DNA of 64,000 nt from Novosphingobium terrae (GTDB lineage: Bacteria; Pseudomonadota; Alphaproteobacteria; Sphingomonadales; Sphingomonadaceae). Location of the stretch: positions 1,488,001-1,552,000 of the forward strand of contig NZ_JABVZR010000002.1 of the NCBI RefSeq assembly GCF_017163935.1. Reading direction: 5' to 3'. The notes under the pieces are model-generated. The model saw only the letters and a list, made by a program, of their open reading frames with translations. It was not told where the DNA came from and searched no databases. Below, one piece after another: positions 35,083-43,489 of the stretch. A program made the translations under genes and the position numbers. Every line of letters begins with the position of its first letter. The first letter of the stretch is position 1.

Positions 35083-36687
35083 TCACTTTCCCACTTGTTG
35101 GCTGGTCGCGACGGGTGCGGACCGTCCCGCCGAGGCGCGCTGGATGAATTGCCTGAGATCGGCGGCCAGTTTGACGCCCGCCTCGCCGACATAGGCCATA
35201 TGACCCGACCAATAGGCCTTCTCTTCCACCTGTGCGGGCGGAAGCTGCCTTTGCACGATGCCGAAGTGCGCGCTGCCGACCGCGCCGAACATGTCGAACC
35301 AGCCCTGCACAGAAAGGAATTGCATATCCGGGTTGCGCCGCAAGGTCGCCGCAAAATCTGCACCGGTGCTTACATCCTCGCCTGCGCGCATCGAGAATGG
35401 GAAGTTGACGTTCACGAAATCGATGACGGTGTAATCATCGTCGATGTCGATACCCAGATCGTCGCGGATATAGCTGTTGAAGGCGCCGATGAAGGCCGGG
35501 CTGTATTGCCCCATCGCCGCATCGTCTCCGACCGGATCGTGCAGGCTGTTGGCTGCGGGCAGCACATAGCGCCCATCATAGGTGCCCAACACCTTGTGCT
35601 GGTCCACCAGCAGATCATGCTGGAAGTCGGAAGGATCCTCTTTTAGGTTTTTGGCCAGCAGCAGCGCTGCAGGCAGGCCCAGAAAGCCCGCCTCCTTGCG
35701 CGCCAGCGCCTCGCGCGATGTGGCATCCAGCGCTTCCCAGCGGTTCATCGCTGGCACCAGCTCACCTTGCGCGAAGCGGTCCGCGGCGGCGATGAAGGCT
35801 TCGAAGCCGCTCGCCTCCTTCCTGACTTTGCCATGATACCATGCGGCGGCAGCCATGGTGGTGAAGGTGGTGGCGTGGACCTCATTGCCTTTGGGGGCCG
35901 CCAGCCCGCCATTGCCGCCCATCATAATGACGCCGTTGAGCGCAATACCGCGCAACGTGCCCTGGAAGGCGCCGCCGAACAGGCGCCGCGAAACCAGTGC
36001 GGCCCGAGTGGTCCCATAGGATTCGCCGAGCAGAAACTTCGGACTGTTCCATCGGTGGTTGGCTCGCAACCAGCTCTGGATAAAATCGACGGTGGCCTTG
36101 GCGTCTTCCTCCCTGCCGTAGAAGTCGTCGGGCTTGCCATCTCCCCAATAGCGGCTGAAGCCGGTGCCGATGGGATCGATGAAGACCAGATCCGCAACGG
36201 CCAGCAGGCTGTCGGGGTTATTTATGGTGCGATAAGGCGGCACCTGGCTGGGGGCGCCATCGTTGAAGGCGACCTTGCGCGGCCCCAGAATGCCCATCTG
36301 GAGCCACAGCGAGGAAGAGCCAGGGCCTCCATTGAAGATGAACACAACAGGGCGCTGGCTGCCGGCAGGAACCTTGGCGACATAGGAAAAGGAGAAGATC
36401 GAGCCGATCGGACGCCCGACATTGTCCTTGAGCGCCGTATCACCGGCGATGACGGTGTAAGCCATGGGCTTGCCGGCGAAAGCGCCCTCTCGCTGGCGGA
36501 TGAAGCGGCGCGGGGCGATGGGTGCGCGGGCCATCCCCGGGGCCGCCTTCCAGACGAGCGCCTCGGGCGGCATGGGAGCGCCGCCCGAAGCGGGATTTTC
36601 AGGAGGGGTGGTGGCCTGCGCCGTGCAGAATACACTGGCTGAAAGCAAAAGTCCGGCAATCGACCCACTCGTTTTGCTGGTTCTCAC
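35083..36687 (-). CDS. S10 family serine carboxypeptidase-like protein (copy 2)
   Basis: Second S10 peptidase, 534 aa, with signal peptide (MRTSKTSGSIAGLLLSASVF, cleavage near AQATT). It has the normal NGGPGSSS oxyanion motif at 119-126, FIDPIGTGFSRYW near 170 and the nucleophile Ser223 in GESYGTT (221-227). The Asp lies in VQGWFDMFG and the His in YWSGHMAYVG near the C-terminus. First gene of a two-gene unit with copy 1, and divergent from the ornithine-cyclodeaminase-like gene over a 336-bp region with two Lrp-type boxes. It is distant enough from copies 1 and 3 to suggest different peptide preferences. Confidence 0.92.
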   Translation of the reverse strand: MRTSKTSGSIAGLLLSASVFCTAQATTPPENPASGGAPMPPEALVWKAAPGMARAPIAPRRFIRQREGAFAGKPMAYTVIAGDTALKDNVGRPIGSIFSFSYVAKVPAGSQRPVVFIFNGGPGSSSLWLQMGILGPRKVAFNDGAPSQVPPYRTINNPDSLLAVADLVFIDPIGTGFSRYWGDGKPDDFYGREEDAKATVDFIQSWLRANHRWNSPKFLLGESYGTTRAALVSRRLFGGAFQGTLRGIALNGVIMMGGNGGLAAPKGNEVHATTFTTMAAAAWYHGKVRKEASGFEAFIAAADRFAQGELVPAMNRWEALDATSREALARKEAGFLGLPAALLLAKNLKEDPSDFQHDLLVDQHKVLGTYDGRYVLPAANSLHDPVGDDAAMGQYSPAFIGAFNSYIRDDLGIDIDDDYTVIDFVNVNFPFSMRAGEDVSTGADFAATLRRNPDMQFLSVQGWFDMFGAVGSAHFGIVQRQLPPAQVEEKAYWSGHMAYVGEAGVKLAADLRQFIQRASAGRSAPVATSQQVGK

Positions 36688-36774
36688 AGAGCCCCCTCAC
36701 ACTGACAGACAAGGACCCTATCGCAATGCTGCCAATCAAAATATGCCCAATCAGCCTGTCACAACAGGGGATGG

Positions 36775-36789
36775 CGCATTGTTTATGCA
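36775..36789. promoter_or_regulatory. Lrp-type box 1 (imperfect)
   Basis: CGCATTGTTTATGCA; read on the minus strand it is TGCATAAACAATGCG, matching the island consensus (YGCATAA..TTKYCG) at most positions and itself a near-palindrome. It lies 88 bp before the S10 copy 2 start and 119 bp (centre to centre) from box 2. Confidence 0.45.
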
Positions 36790-36893
36790 ACGATCGGGTG
36801 TCCAGTGAAGGCCAGCTAGCGACCGGTTGCCCCGTGCAACACTGCGATAGCCGTCTCGACCGGATAAGGGGGCATCACTCATGGGGTGACCGG

Positions 36894-36908
36894 TGCATAA
36901 AATTTTCG
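36894..36908. promoter_or_regulatory. Lrp-type box 2
   Basis: TGCATAAAATTTTCG, a full match to the island consensus, 116 bp before the ornithine-cyclodeaminase-like start and in the divergent region shared with S10 copy 2. Confidence 0.6.
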
Positions 36909-37023
36909 CTTGCTGCTTCTTCTCCGGAACGCTCTGCCGGGTTGGTGTCAATTTCAGGCAGAAAATTACGCCATTTTTAACAAATATGATGCGGTGTCAG
37001 TCAGGGAGTCGAAACCGGGAATT

Positions 37024-38010
37024 ATGTCTCACACAAGCATCGTATCGTTTGATCCTGCCCATGTCAGGACCTATCTGGACAGGCGGGACTGCATTGCGGC
37101 CGTGCGCGAGGCTATGCAGGCCCTGTCCGCAGGCCACACGCGCCAGTTGCTGCGCACGATGCTCTCCATGGGTGAGCGCCGCACCTTCGCCCTGATGCCC
37201 GGCGCTCTTGCCGAGGACGACTTTTTCGGGGCCAAACTGATTTCCGTGTTTCCCAATCTTCAGGACACGGGGCGGCGCGCTCATCGCGGGCTGGTGGTGC
37301 TGTTCGAGCCGGTTGAAGGGCATCCGGTCTGTGTAGCCGATGCGGAGGAAATTACCCTCATCCGGACCGCGGCGGCCAGCGCGGTGGCCACCGATGCCTT
37401 GGCACGGGCTGACGCCAAAGCCCTGGCCGTGTTCGGCGCGGGTGGTCAGGCGTTCGAGCATGTGCGCGCCATCGCGCTGGTGCGCCAGCTCGACCGGGTG
37501 ATCCTTTGGGGCCGGGATGAAGTCAAGACCAGCGCTTTGGCGCAGCGCCTCGCCCGGGAAACCGGTCTTGCGGTAACGGTCGAGCGTGATGGAGAGCAGG
37601 CTGCCGCGCAGGCGGACATCATCTGCACCGTGACGGGAGCCTCGCAACCAATCCTGCTGGGGCGCTGGATCCGTCCCGGCACTCATATCAATCTGGTGGG
37701 GTCGAGCGGACCGGGGCCGGTCGAGGTTGACGCTGATCTGGTGGTGAACGCCCGTTTCATCGCCGACAGCCGTGCCTCCGTTCTGGCACAGGGCGCCGAA
37801 TTCCTGAATGCGAAGGCCGATGGACTGGTGGGCGACGAACATGTTGTCGCCGAAATCGGGGAGGTGCTGAACGGTTCGGTTGCGGGTCGGCGTGGCGACA
37901 GCGAGATCACGGTCTACAAATCGCTTGGCCATGCTGTCCAGGATCTGGCCGCCGTTGCCTTGCTTTACCGAAGGCATACAAGAGAAGCCTGTGAGGCAGA
38001 GGGAGCCTGA
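37024..38010 (+). CDS. ornithine cyclodeaminase/mu-crystallin family protein
   Basis: NAD(P)-dependent cytoplasmic enzyme of 328 aa. Family members deaminate ornithine to proline or reduce cyclic imines such as pyrroline-2-carboxylate, and some act as alanine dehydrogenases. The Rossmann motif is AVFGAGGQAFEHVRAIALV at about residues 135-153; other family positions are FGAKLISVFPNL near 78 and THINLVGSSGPGPVEVD near 220. I start at ATG 37024 (MSHTSIVSFD) with GGGA close by; the frame upstream to 36910 would overlap the Lrp box. It is followed by the M61-like peptidase after 3 nt. In an island that releases amino acids from peptides it would handle proline, ornithine or a cyclic imine. Confidence 0.88.
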   Translation: MSHTSIVSFDPAHVRTYLDRRDCIAAVREAMQALSAGHTRQLLRTMLSMGERRTFALMPGALAEDDFFGAKLISVFPNLQDTGRRAHRGLVVLFEPVEGHPVCVADAEEITLIRTAAASAVATDALARADAKALAVFGAGGQAFEHVRAIALVRQLDRVILWGRDEVKTSALAQRLARETGLAVTVERDGEQAAAQADIICTVTGASQPILLGRWIRPGTHINLVGSSGPGPVEVDADLVVNARFIADSRASVLAQGAEFLNAKADGLVGDEHVVAEIGEVLNGSVAGRRGDSEITVYKSLGHAVQDLAAVALLYRRHTREACEAEGA

Positions 38011-38013
38011 CAT

Positions 38014-39753
38014 ATGCATTCATTTCGATTTTCCCGCATGCAGGGACTCGTTCGCGGCTGTGGCCTTTTGCCTCTCGTTGCCGCGCTGGCCGGCCCTCCC
38101 TGCGCAGCGGCCGATGACACCGTTGCGCCGCCGGCGCTTTTGGTGACCCTGACACCGGTCAGTGGGGCTCAAGGGCTTGATCGTATGGGTGTTTCCATGC
38201 GAATTCCGGCACCCCACGCCAAGGCTGGTGACGCCCTGCTCAAGATGCCTAAGGTGCTGGTAGGGCTGCAAACCGCCAGCTACGAGGCTTCGGCCATCGA
38301 GGCGAGCGACGACATAGGGCCGGTACCCCTCTCACAGATGGATGAGGCGCCTGGACCGAGCGGCACCTATCGTGATTTTCTGACAAGCCGGCCGACGCAG
38401 GGCGATGTCACAGTGCGCTATGCCAGCAATCCGCGCTCTGTCGACAGCGAAACACGTAACGGCCCCCTCTTCGACCTGCGCGCACAAGCGGGCGGCCTGA
38501 TCGGGGCGGGTGTCTATTTCTTCGCGCTGCCCGCCGATGAGCGGATCTACAACATCCGCCTTCACTGGGATCTGACCAAGGCACCGGCCGGCACGCGCGG
38601 CATCTGGAGTTTTGGCGAAGGCGACCAGTCAGTGGTCGGTCCGGCCAGCCAACTGGCCTTTTCCTTCTACGCCGCCGGAGCCGTGAAAAGCGCGGCGCAG
38701 GATAACACTTTCGGCTTCTATTGGTTGCAGGAGCCGCCTTTCGATCCGGCGGTGCTGGGCAAAAACACCCATCGCCTCTTCACCTATATGGCGCGCTTCT
38801 TCCATGATGCGCCCGGTGTGAGCTACCGGGTTTTCGCTAGGGCCAATCCCTATCCTTCGGGGGGTGGCACATCGCTCGCTCATTCCTTCATGTTCGGATA
38901 TGGCGCCAAGGGCGAGACCATCGGCGATGGCACCGACATGCTGATCGCCCATGAAATGGCCCATACCTGGCCAGACCTGAGCGAGGAATCCGACGATCAT
39001 CCCGCCGTGGCCTGGTATTCGGAAGGAACTGCGGAATTCTACTCCGTGCTGCTGTCATTGCGCGCCGGGACGATCGACTTCGACCGCTTCCTCGCCGTCA
39101 TCAACGCCCATGCACGCGACTACTACACCAATCCGTTTCGTGCGCTGAGCAACGAGGCGGCAGGCAAGCTGTTCTGGAGCGACGCGCGGGCGCAGCGCGT
39201 GCCCTATGGGCGAGGCTTCATGTATCTGGCTAAGGTCAATGGTCAGCTCAAGGCCAAAAGCGGGGGCAAACGCTCGGTCGACGATCTGGTGCTCGAAGTG
39301 CTGGAGCGCCAGCGCCATGGCGAAAAGGTCGGCGTGCCCCAGTGGATCGCCATGGTGGTGCGCGAACTGGGGCCCGGCTCGCGGCAAGACTATCTCGACA
39401 TGGTGGAGGGAAAGACCATCGTGCCGAGCGCCGACAGTTTTGGGCCCTGTCTGAAGCTGGTCCGGACAAGCGAACGGCCTTTTGATCTGGGGTTCGATGA
39501 CATGCGGCTTGGTGTCGTCAAGGATTTGCGGGCCGACTCGGCAGCAGCCGCGGCCGGGCTGCATGAAGGGGACAGCATTGTCTCTCTGACGCCCCGCGCC
39601 GAGTTGCAGGCCCATGAGGAAGCCATCGCCACCGCGGTGATCCGTCGTGACGGGCGCGACATGACCTTCCGCTTCAATCCTCGCCGGCCGGCAGTGGAGG
39701 GCTGGACGTGGGTGCGTGCGGGCAAGGCTCCGCTCTTATCCTGCGGTTTGTAA
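38014..39753 (+). CDS. M61-like (glycyl aminopeptidase) zinc metallopeptidase with PDZ-like C-terminus
   Basis: Exported gluzincin of 579 aa with signal peptide (residues 1-33). Zinc site HEMAH at 313-317, with the third ligand Glu337 in WYSEGTAEFY 20 residues further on. The C-terminal about 80 residues (LGVVKDLRADSAAAAAGLHE, GDSIVSL) form a PDZ-like domain, as in the M61 family. Known of the family: aminopeptidases that release N-terminal residues, often Gly or Ala. It is co-transcribed with the cyclodeaminase-like gene and complements the S10 carboxypeptidases, so that peptides are attacked from both ends. It ends in a strong hairpin at 39762. Confidence 0.9.
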   Translation: MHSFRFSRMQGLVRGCGLLPLVAALAGPPCAAADDTVAPPALLVTLTPVSGAQGLDRMGVSMRIPAPHAKAGDALLKMPKVLVGLQTASYEASAIEASDDIGPVPLSQMDEAPGPSGTYRDFLTSRPTQGDVTVRYASNPRSVDSETRNGPLFDLRAQAGGLIGAGVYFFALPADERIYNIRLHWDLTKAPAGTRGIWSFGEGDQSVVGPASQLAFSFYAAGAVKSAAQDNTFGFYWLQEPPFDPAVLGKNTHRLFTYMARFFHDAPGVSYRVFARANPYPSGGGTSLAHSFMFGYGAKGETIGDGTDMLIAHEMAHTWPDLSEESDDHPAVAWYSEGTAEFYSVLLSLRAGTIDFDRFLAVINAHARDYYTNPFRALSNEAAGKLFWSDARAQRVPYGRGFMYLAKVNGQLKAKSGGKRSVDDLVLEVLERQRHGEKVGVPQWIAMVVRELGPGSRQDYLDMVEGKTIVPSADSFGPCLKLVRTSERPFDLGFDDMRLGVVKDLRADSAAAAAGLHEGDSIVSLTPRAELQAHEEAIATAVIRRDGRDMTFRFNPRRPAVEGWTWVRAGKAPLLSCGL

Positions 39754-39761
39754 CATGCGGG

Positions 39762-39790
39762 ATGGAGGCGGGCGGGAAGCCCGCCTCCAT
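39762..39790. terminator. bidirectional hairpin between convergent genes
   Basis: Perfect 12-bp stem ATGGAGGCGGGC / GCCCGCCTCCAT with a 5-nt loop, 8 nt after the M61-like gene and 10 nt after the end of the PLP gene on the other strand. It lacks a U-tract, so it is stem-only. Confidence 0.6.
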
Positions 39791-39800
39791 GGAGTGACCG

Positions 39801-41021
39801 TCAGGCGCGGCCGAGCGCCGTCAGAAGCCTGTCAATATCGCTCATGTCGTTGAACACCGAGACGCTGGCGCGGAAGCGGTTGTCGCTCACGGTCATCTCG
39901 ATACCCGCGGCGTCGAGCCGGGGCTTGAGCGTCTTGCGCGCGCCGGGATAGATGCAGGTCACCATGGGGGAGCGCGCCTCGGCGGGTGTGGCCAGCTTAT
40001 AGCCCAGCCGGGGCAATTCCTGCTTGAGGTGGCCGACCAACTGCTGGGCATGGGCCTGAATGCGCGCCACCCCGGTGGTAAGGATATAGTCCAACGACCA
40101 GGTCAGCGCCGCGACACCCATGTGCGAATATGTGCCGTAGGCGAAATGGCCCATCGCCGTTGGTGCGAAGGCATAGTCGGCCACCGTGTCACCGGGCGGA
40201 TCGAGCGGATAGGCATGGGACTGGAACTCGGAGATCCCATAATAGCCTTCCTGTGTGCGTTTGAGCGCGGCGAGCCGGTCCCTGCGGGCATAGAGGAAAC
40301 CGAGCCCGAAGTCGCCCATCAGCCATTTGTAACTGGCACAGGCGGCAAAATCGACGCCCGAGGCGTGCAGGTCGATGGGGATGCAGCCGGCGGCATGGAC
40401 GATATCGGCATAGACCAGAGCCCCATGGGCATGGGCGATCCGGGTGATGCGGGCGAGATCATGCTCGAAACCGTTGAAGGTCGAGACGGCAGAGACCGCG
40501 ACGAGCCTTGTGTTCGGTGTCACGGCGCGCTCGATGTCCTCAATCGGAATACGGCCGTCCTTGGGCCGCAGCCAGGTGACCTTGCAACCCAAACGGGTCA
40601 ATTCCTCATACAGCGGGAAGGAGCCGAAGAAGTGGAGCGTGTCGGTGACGATATGGGCCCCCGGCTCCGGCAGGCCCAGTGCGGCCAGAACCAGCTGCTC
40701 ACCCATGGTTGTGCTTTGGGTGAAGGCGATCTCGTCAACATCCGCGCCCACCAATGTGGCGAATTTGGCGCGCACGCCGTCCTCGTCGAGTTTGTAGTCG
40801 CGCTCGGCCGGATCGAGGGCACGATGGCGCAAATAGCGGTCAATCTCCGCGCGCGCGCCCGTGCTGACCGGATGCGTCGAACCGGAATCGAGATATGTGA
40901 TGCCAGCTGGGAAAAAAGCTGCTTTGTTCGGAAGCGCGGTGTCAGTTGGGCTTGCCGACAAGCGGGCGGCAAGCGGTGCCATCGCACTGGTCATCAAAAT
41001 TTCCCGACGCGATAAGCCCAT
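39801..41021 (-). CDS. Tat-exported PLP enzyme, aminotransferase class V (isopenicillin-N-epimerase/PvdN-like)
   Basis: About 406 aa from ATG 41021. The N-terminus MGLSRREILMTSAMAPLAAR is a twin-arginine signal (SRREI) followed by a weakly hydrophobic Ala-rich stretch, so the folded PLP enzyme should be exported. The body is class V: THPVSTGARAEIDRYL, FTQSTTMGEQLVLAALGLP, ADIVHAAGCIPIDLHASGVD with the PLP-binding Asp, and DFAACASYKWLMGDFGLGFL with the Schiff-base Lys in SYKWL. Exported PLP enzymes are rare; PvdN of pyoverdine maturation is the known Tat-dependent relative. The gene is alone on its strand, convergent with the M61 gene and divergent from S10 copy 3. A role in changing amino-acid residues or peptides in the periplasm is inference. 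Confidence 0.87.
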   Translation of the reverse strand: MGLSRREILMTSAMAPLAARLSASPTDTALPNKAAFFPAGITYLDSGSTHPVSTGARAEIDRYLRHRALDPAERDYKLDEDGVRAKFATLVGADVDEIAFTQSTTMGEQLVLAALGLPEPGAHIVTDTLHFFGSFPLYEELTRLGCKVTWLRPKDGRIPIEDIERAVTPNTRLVAVSAVSTFNGFEHDLARITRIAHAHGALVYADIVHAAGCIPIDLHASGVDFAACASYKWLMGDFGLGFLYARRDRLAALKRTQEGYYGISEFQSHAYPLDPPGDTVADYAFAPTAMGHFAYGTYSHMGVAALTWSLDYILTTGVARIQAHAQQLVGHLKQELPRLGYKLATPAEARSPMVTCIYPGARKTLKPRLDAAGIEMTVSDNRFRASVSVFNDMSDIDRLLTALGRA

Positions 41022-41137
41022 GAACGATCTCCTGAAACAATGTCGTAACGCTACATCTGTTCCTCGGCAAATATCGCGCGATAATGGTTTCATTGAGCAG
41101 GATTGAGGTCGGAGAATACGCTTCTCGCGTGCTTTTC

Positions 41138-41152
41138 CGCATAATTTTTTCG
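41138..41152. promoter_or_regulatory. Lrp-type box 3
   Basis: CGCATAATTTTTTCG, matching the consensus, in the middle of the 211-bp divergent region between the exported PLP gene (start 41021) and S10 copy 3 (start 41233). Confidence 0.6.
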
Positions 41153-41232
41153 ATCCTGCTGTCCACGCGATCGATTTCGGCAACAGTTTTGCCCTGGCCA
41201 GGATGCTAGGCAACGAGGCATTGGGAGATGCC

Positions 41233-42687
41233 ATGATGATGTTCAAGACTCTGTCGACTTTCCTGCTGCTGGCAGCGCCGCTGATGGCTCGGGCCGAAGA
41301 ACCGGTCATCCGGCCGATCGCAACGCATCATGAGGTCACCGTGGCAGGACACCGTCTCGCCTATGAGGCGATCTTTGCCCAGCATATCCTCAAGGACAGC
41401 CGCGGTGTCGGACAGGCAACGATTTCGACCATTGCCTACCTGCTTGCCAGCTCGAGAGCGGGGCCCCGTCCAGTGATGTTCGTTTTCAATGGCGGGCCCG
41501 GCGCATCCTCCTCACCCTTGCAGTTCGAGGGGTTTGGCCCCCGCCTTCGCATCAAGGCCGCGGATGGTAGCCAGAGCATTTCCGAAAACCCGTATACGTT
41601 GTTACCAATGGTCGATCTTGTTTTCATCGACCCGGTCGGCACTGGTCTGAGTCGCGTGCTCCCGGGTGGCAGCGGCAAGCCATATTGGAGTGTGGCAGGG
41701 GATGCGGCCTCTGTCCTGGCCACGATGCGTGAATGGCTGCGCGAGCACCATCGGCAGGCTAGCCCGGTCTTCATCGCGGGTGAAAGTTACGGCGGCACCC
41801 GTATCGCGCGGATGTGCGCCGATGCCGATGACCTGAAACTTGCGGGGCTGATCTTGATATCGCCCAGCTTCGATGGGAATCCCGAGGGAGAGAGCCAGAC
41901 ACGCAAGGATGGAGAGGCCGTAGCCCGGCTTCCGGCCATGGCCGTGGCGGCGGCTCGGCATGGGAAAGGCGAGGCTGACCGGCCTGCAGCCGAGCTGTTC
42001 GATGAAGCCAGTGCATTTGCCGTTCATGACTATGCGGCGGCCCTTGCAGCGGGTGACGCTTTGACGGGCGACCGGCGCCGCGAGATTGCATTGCGCGTAT
42101 CCCGCTTCATCGGGCTTCCGGTCGAGGATGTGCTTGCTGCCAATTTGCGTGTCGATCCCGAGAATCTGCGCAAGGCCCTGCGCAAGCCGGATGGCCTGGT
42201 TGTCGGTTTGCTGGATACGCGTGTTACTGCGCCCATCCCGAAGGTGGAGCCCAATCGTCCCTCCGCCGCGAATGACCCTGCACTGGGACTGGGGGCCAGC
42301 AATGTGATCGTGTCGAGCGGGATCACGCGATACATGCATGAGACGCTGAAAGTTCCGGGAACCGAGCCCTATGTTTCCTTGACCCTGGACGTGAACTTTC
42401 ACTGGGACTGGTCGGCGACGGAGCATGATGCCAAATCCCTTGACCTGGCTGGCAATGTCGCTGGCCTGATGCGTGCGAAACCCCGCCTGCGCGTGATGTT
42501 GATCGGGGGCTATTATGACATGTCGGTGCCGCTGCTGGGCCCCAGACTCCAGCTGGCGGCGGCGGGCGCCCCGATGGAGCGGATCAAGGCTGTTGCATTG
42601 CCCCAGGGGCATTCGGTGTTCGAGGCGGAGAGCGAGAGAAGGCAAATGTCGGCGCTGTTCGGGAGTTTTTTGAAACATCATCCTTAG
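41233..42687 (+). CDS. S10 family serine carboxypeptidase-like protein (copy 3)
   Basis: Third S10 peptidase of the island, 484 aa from ATG 41233 with GGGAG 6 nt upstream (ATG 41236 also possible). The signal peptide ends at PLMARAEE. It has NGGPGASSSPLQF, FIDPVGTGLSRVL, the nucleophile in IAGESYGGTR, the Asp in LIGGYYDMSVP and the His in LPQGHSVFEAE. Shorter than the other two copies and with a different active-site surround (GYYDMS against GRYDSL and GWFDMF). It is divergent from the exported PLP enzyme, with Lrp box 3 between, and precedes the lrp gene by 78 bp. Confidence 0.91.
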   Translation: MMMFKTLSTFLLLAAPLMARAEEPVIRPIATHHEVTVAGHRLAYEAIFAQHILKDSRGVGQATISTIAYLLASSRAGPRPVMFVFNGGPGASSSPLQFEGFGPRLRIKAADGSQSISENPYTLLPMVDLVFIDPVGTGLSRVLPGGSGKPYWSVAGDAASVLATMREWLREHHRQASPVFIAGESYGGTRIARMCADADDLKLAGLILISPSFDGNPEGESQTRKDGEAVARLPAMAVAAARHGKGEADRPAAELFDEASAFAVHDYAAALAAGDALTGDRRREIALRVSRFIGLPVEDVLAANLRVDPENLRKALRKPDGLVVGLLDTRVTAPIPKVEPNRPSAANDPALGLGASNVIVSSGITRYMHETLKVPGTEPYVSLTLDVNFHWDWSATEHDAKSLDLAGNVAGLMRAKPRLRVMLIGGYYDMSVPLLGPRLQLAAAGAPMERIKAVALPQGHSVFEAESERRQMSALFGSFLKHHP

Positions 42688-42703
42688 GGTATTTGCCCTA
42701 TTT
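42685..42703 (+). terminator. weak hairpin at the end of S10 copy 3
   Basis: TAGGG-N6-CCCTA stem followed by TTT; the stem includes the stop codon. Short, so probably a weak terminator, with some read-through into lrp possible. Confidence 0.35.
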
Positions 42704-42734
42704 GCATGGATGTCACTTGATCGGAGGAATATCG

Positions 42735-42749
42735 CGCATAAACTTGCCG
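42735..42749. promoter_or_regulatory. Lrp-type box 4 (autoregulatory)
   Basis: CGCATAAACTTGCCG, matching the consensus, 17 bp before the GTG start of the Lrp gene. Its position suggests autorepression. Confidence 0.62.
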
Positions 42750-42765
42750 CAAAAAGGGGTGAGGC

Positions 42766-43248
42766 GTGAGTGACGATCTGACAACTGCCGATATCAAGAT
42801 TCTGGAACAAATTCAGCGTGATTCATCGCTGTCCACCGCCGAGCTGTCCGACAAGATCGGGCTGTCCCAATCGCCTTGCTGGCGCCGACTCCAGCGTTTG
42901 CGGGATGAGGGATATATCAAGCGCCAGGTGGCGTTACTGGATCGAACGAAATTCGGGCAAAGTTTTATTATTTTTGCTCAACTCAAGATGGCGACTTTAA
43001 CCGAGGATCAGCGCGCGTCTTTTCTTCTGAAGGTTGAAGTAACTCCAGAAATACTTGAATGTCACACGGTGTTCGGGGATAAGGATATTCTTCTAAAAAT
43101 CCTGGCTTCTTCGCTCGACTGGTATCAGAATTTCATATTCAAGGTGCTTTTGAAGTTTCCCGGCGTTCAGGATGTTCAATCGACAGTGACCTTGGCCGAG
43201 TTGAAATATGAAACAGCCATTCCTATTCGCGGCAAGCATGCATCTTGA
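42766..43248 (+). CDS. Lrp/AsnC-family transcriptional regulator
   Basis: 160 aa with a GTG start at 42766 preceded by GGGG/GAGG. The N-terminal winged HTH (DIKILEQIQRDSSLSTAELS, DKIGLSQSPCWRRLQRLRDE) occupies residues 5-55. The RAM (amino-acid-binding) domain follows, with VEVTPEILECHTVFGDKDIL near 90 and KVLLKFPGVQDVQSTVTLAE near 130. The family senses amino acids and binds 15-bp AT-centred dyads. Eight such sequences lie before the units of this island, one directly before this gene, so it is the probable regulator of the whole peptide block. Which amino acid it senses is not visible. Confidence 0.93.
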   Translation: MSDDLTTADIKILEQIQRDSSLSTAELSDKIGLSQSPCWRRLQRLRDEGYIKRQVALLDRTKFGQSFIIFAQLKMATLTEDQRASFLLKVEVTPEILECHTVFGDKDILLKILASSLDWYQNFIFKVLLKFPGVQDVQSTVTLAELKYETAIPIRGKHAS

Positions 43249-43252
43249 TGTG

Positions 43253-43267
43253 TGACAAATTTATGCT
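43253..43267. promoter_or_regulatory. Lrp-type box 5 (minus orientation)
   Basis: TGACAAATTTATGCT; its complement AGCATAAATTTGTCA matches the consensus except at the two ends. It lies just after the lrp stop and 41 bp (centre to centre) before box 6. Confidence 0.5.
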
Positions 43268-43293
43268 TCGTTCGGCAATGCTTTCGCATTTTT

Positions 43294-43308
43294 CGCATAA
43301 TTTTTGCG
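43294..43308. promoter_or_regulatory. Lrp-type box 6
   Basis: CGCATAATTTTTGCG, the most palindromic copy, 181 bp before the amidohydrolase start. Confidence 0.62.
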
Positions 43309-43489
43309 TGCCATGCGGGATAGGCTGAAGTTTCAGGAGGGGGCGTTCACGGATTAGGAGTCTGGAGGGTTCGGTGCAACAGGCAGGCCGTCAGCCGTGT
43401 CCATGCTCCAGCCTCCGCTCCAATATCGACCTTCTGCAGGTTTACGTGCCCGCCTTGCGGCGGCGCCTCGCTCAAGTCGGGATCCGAGA

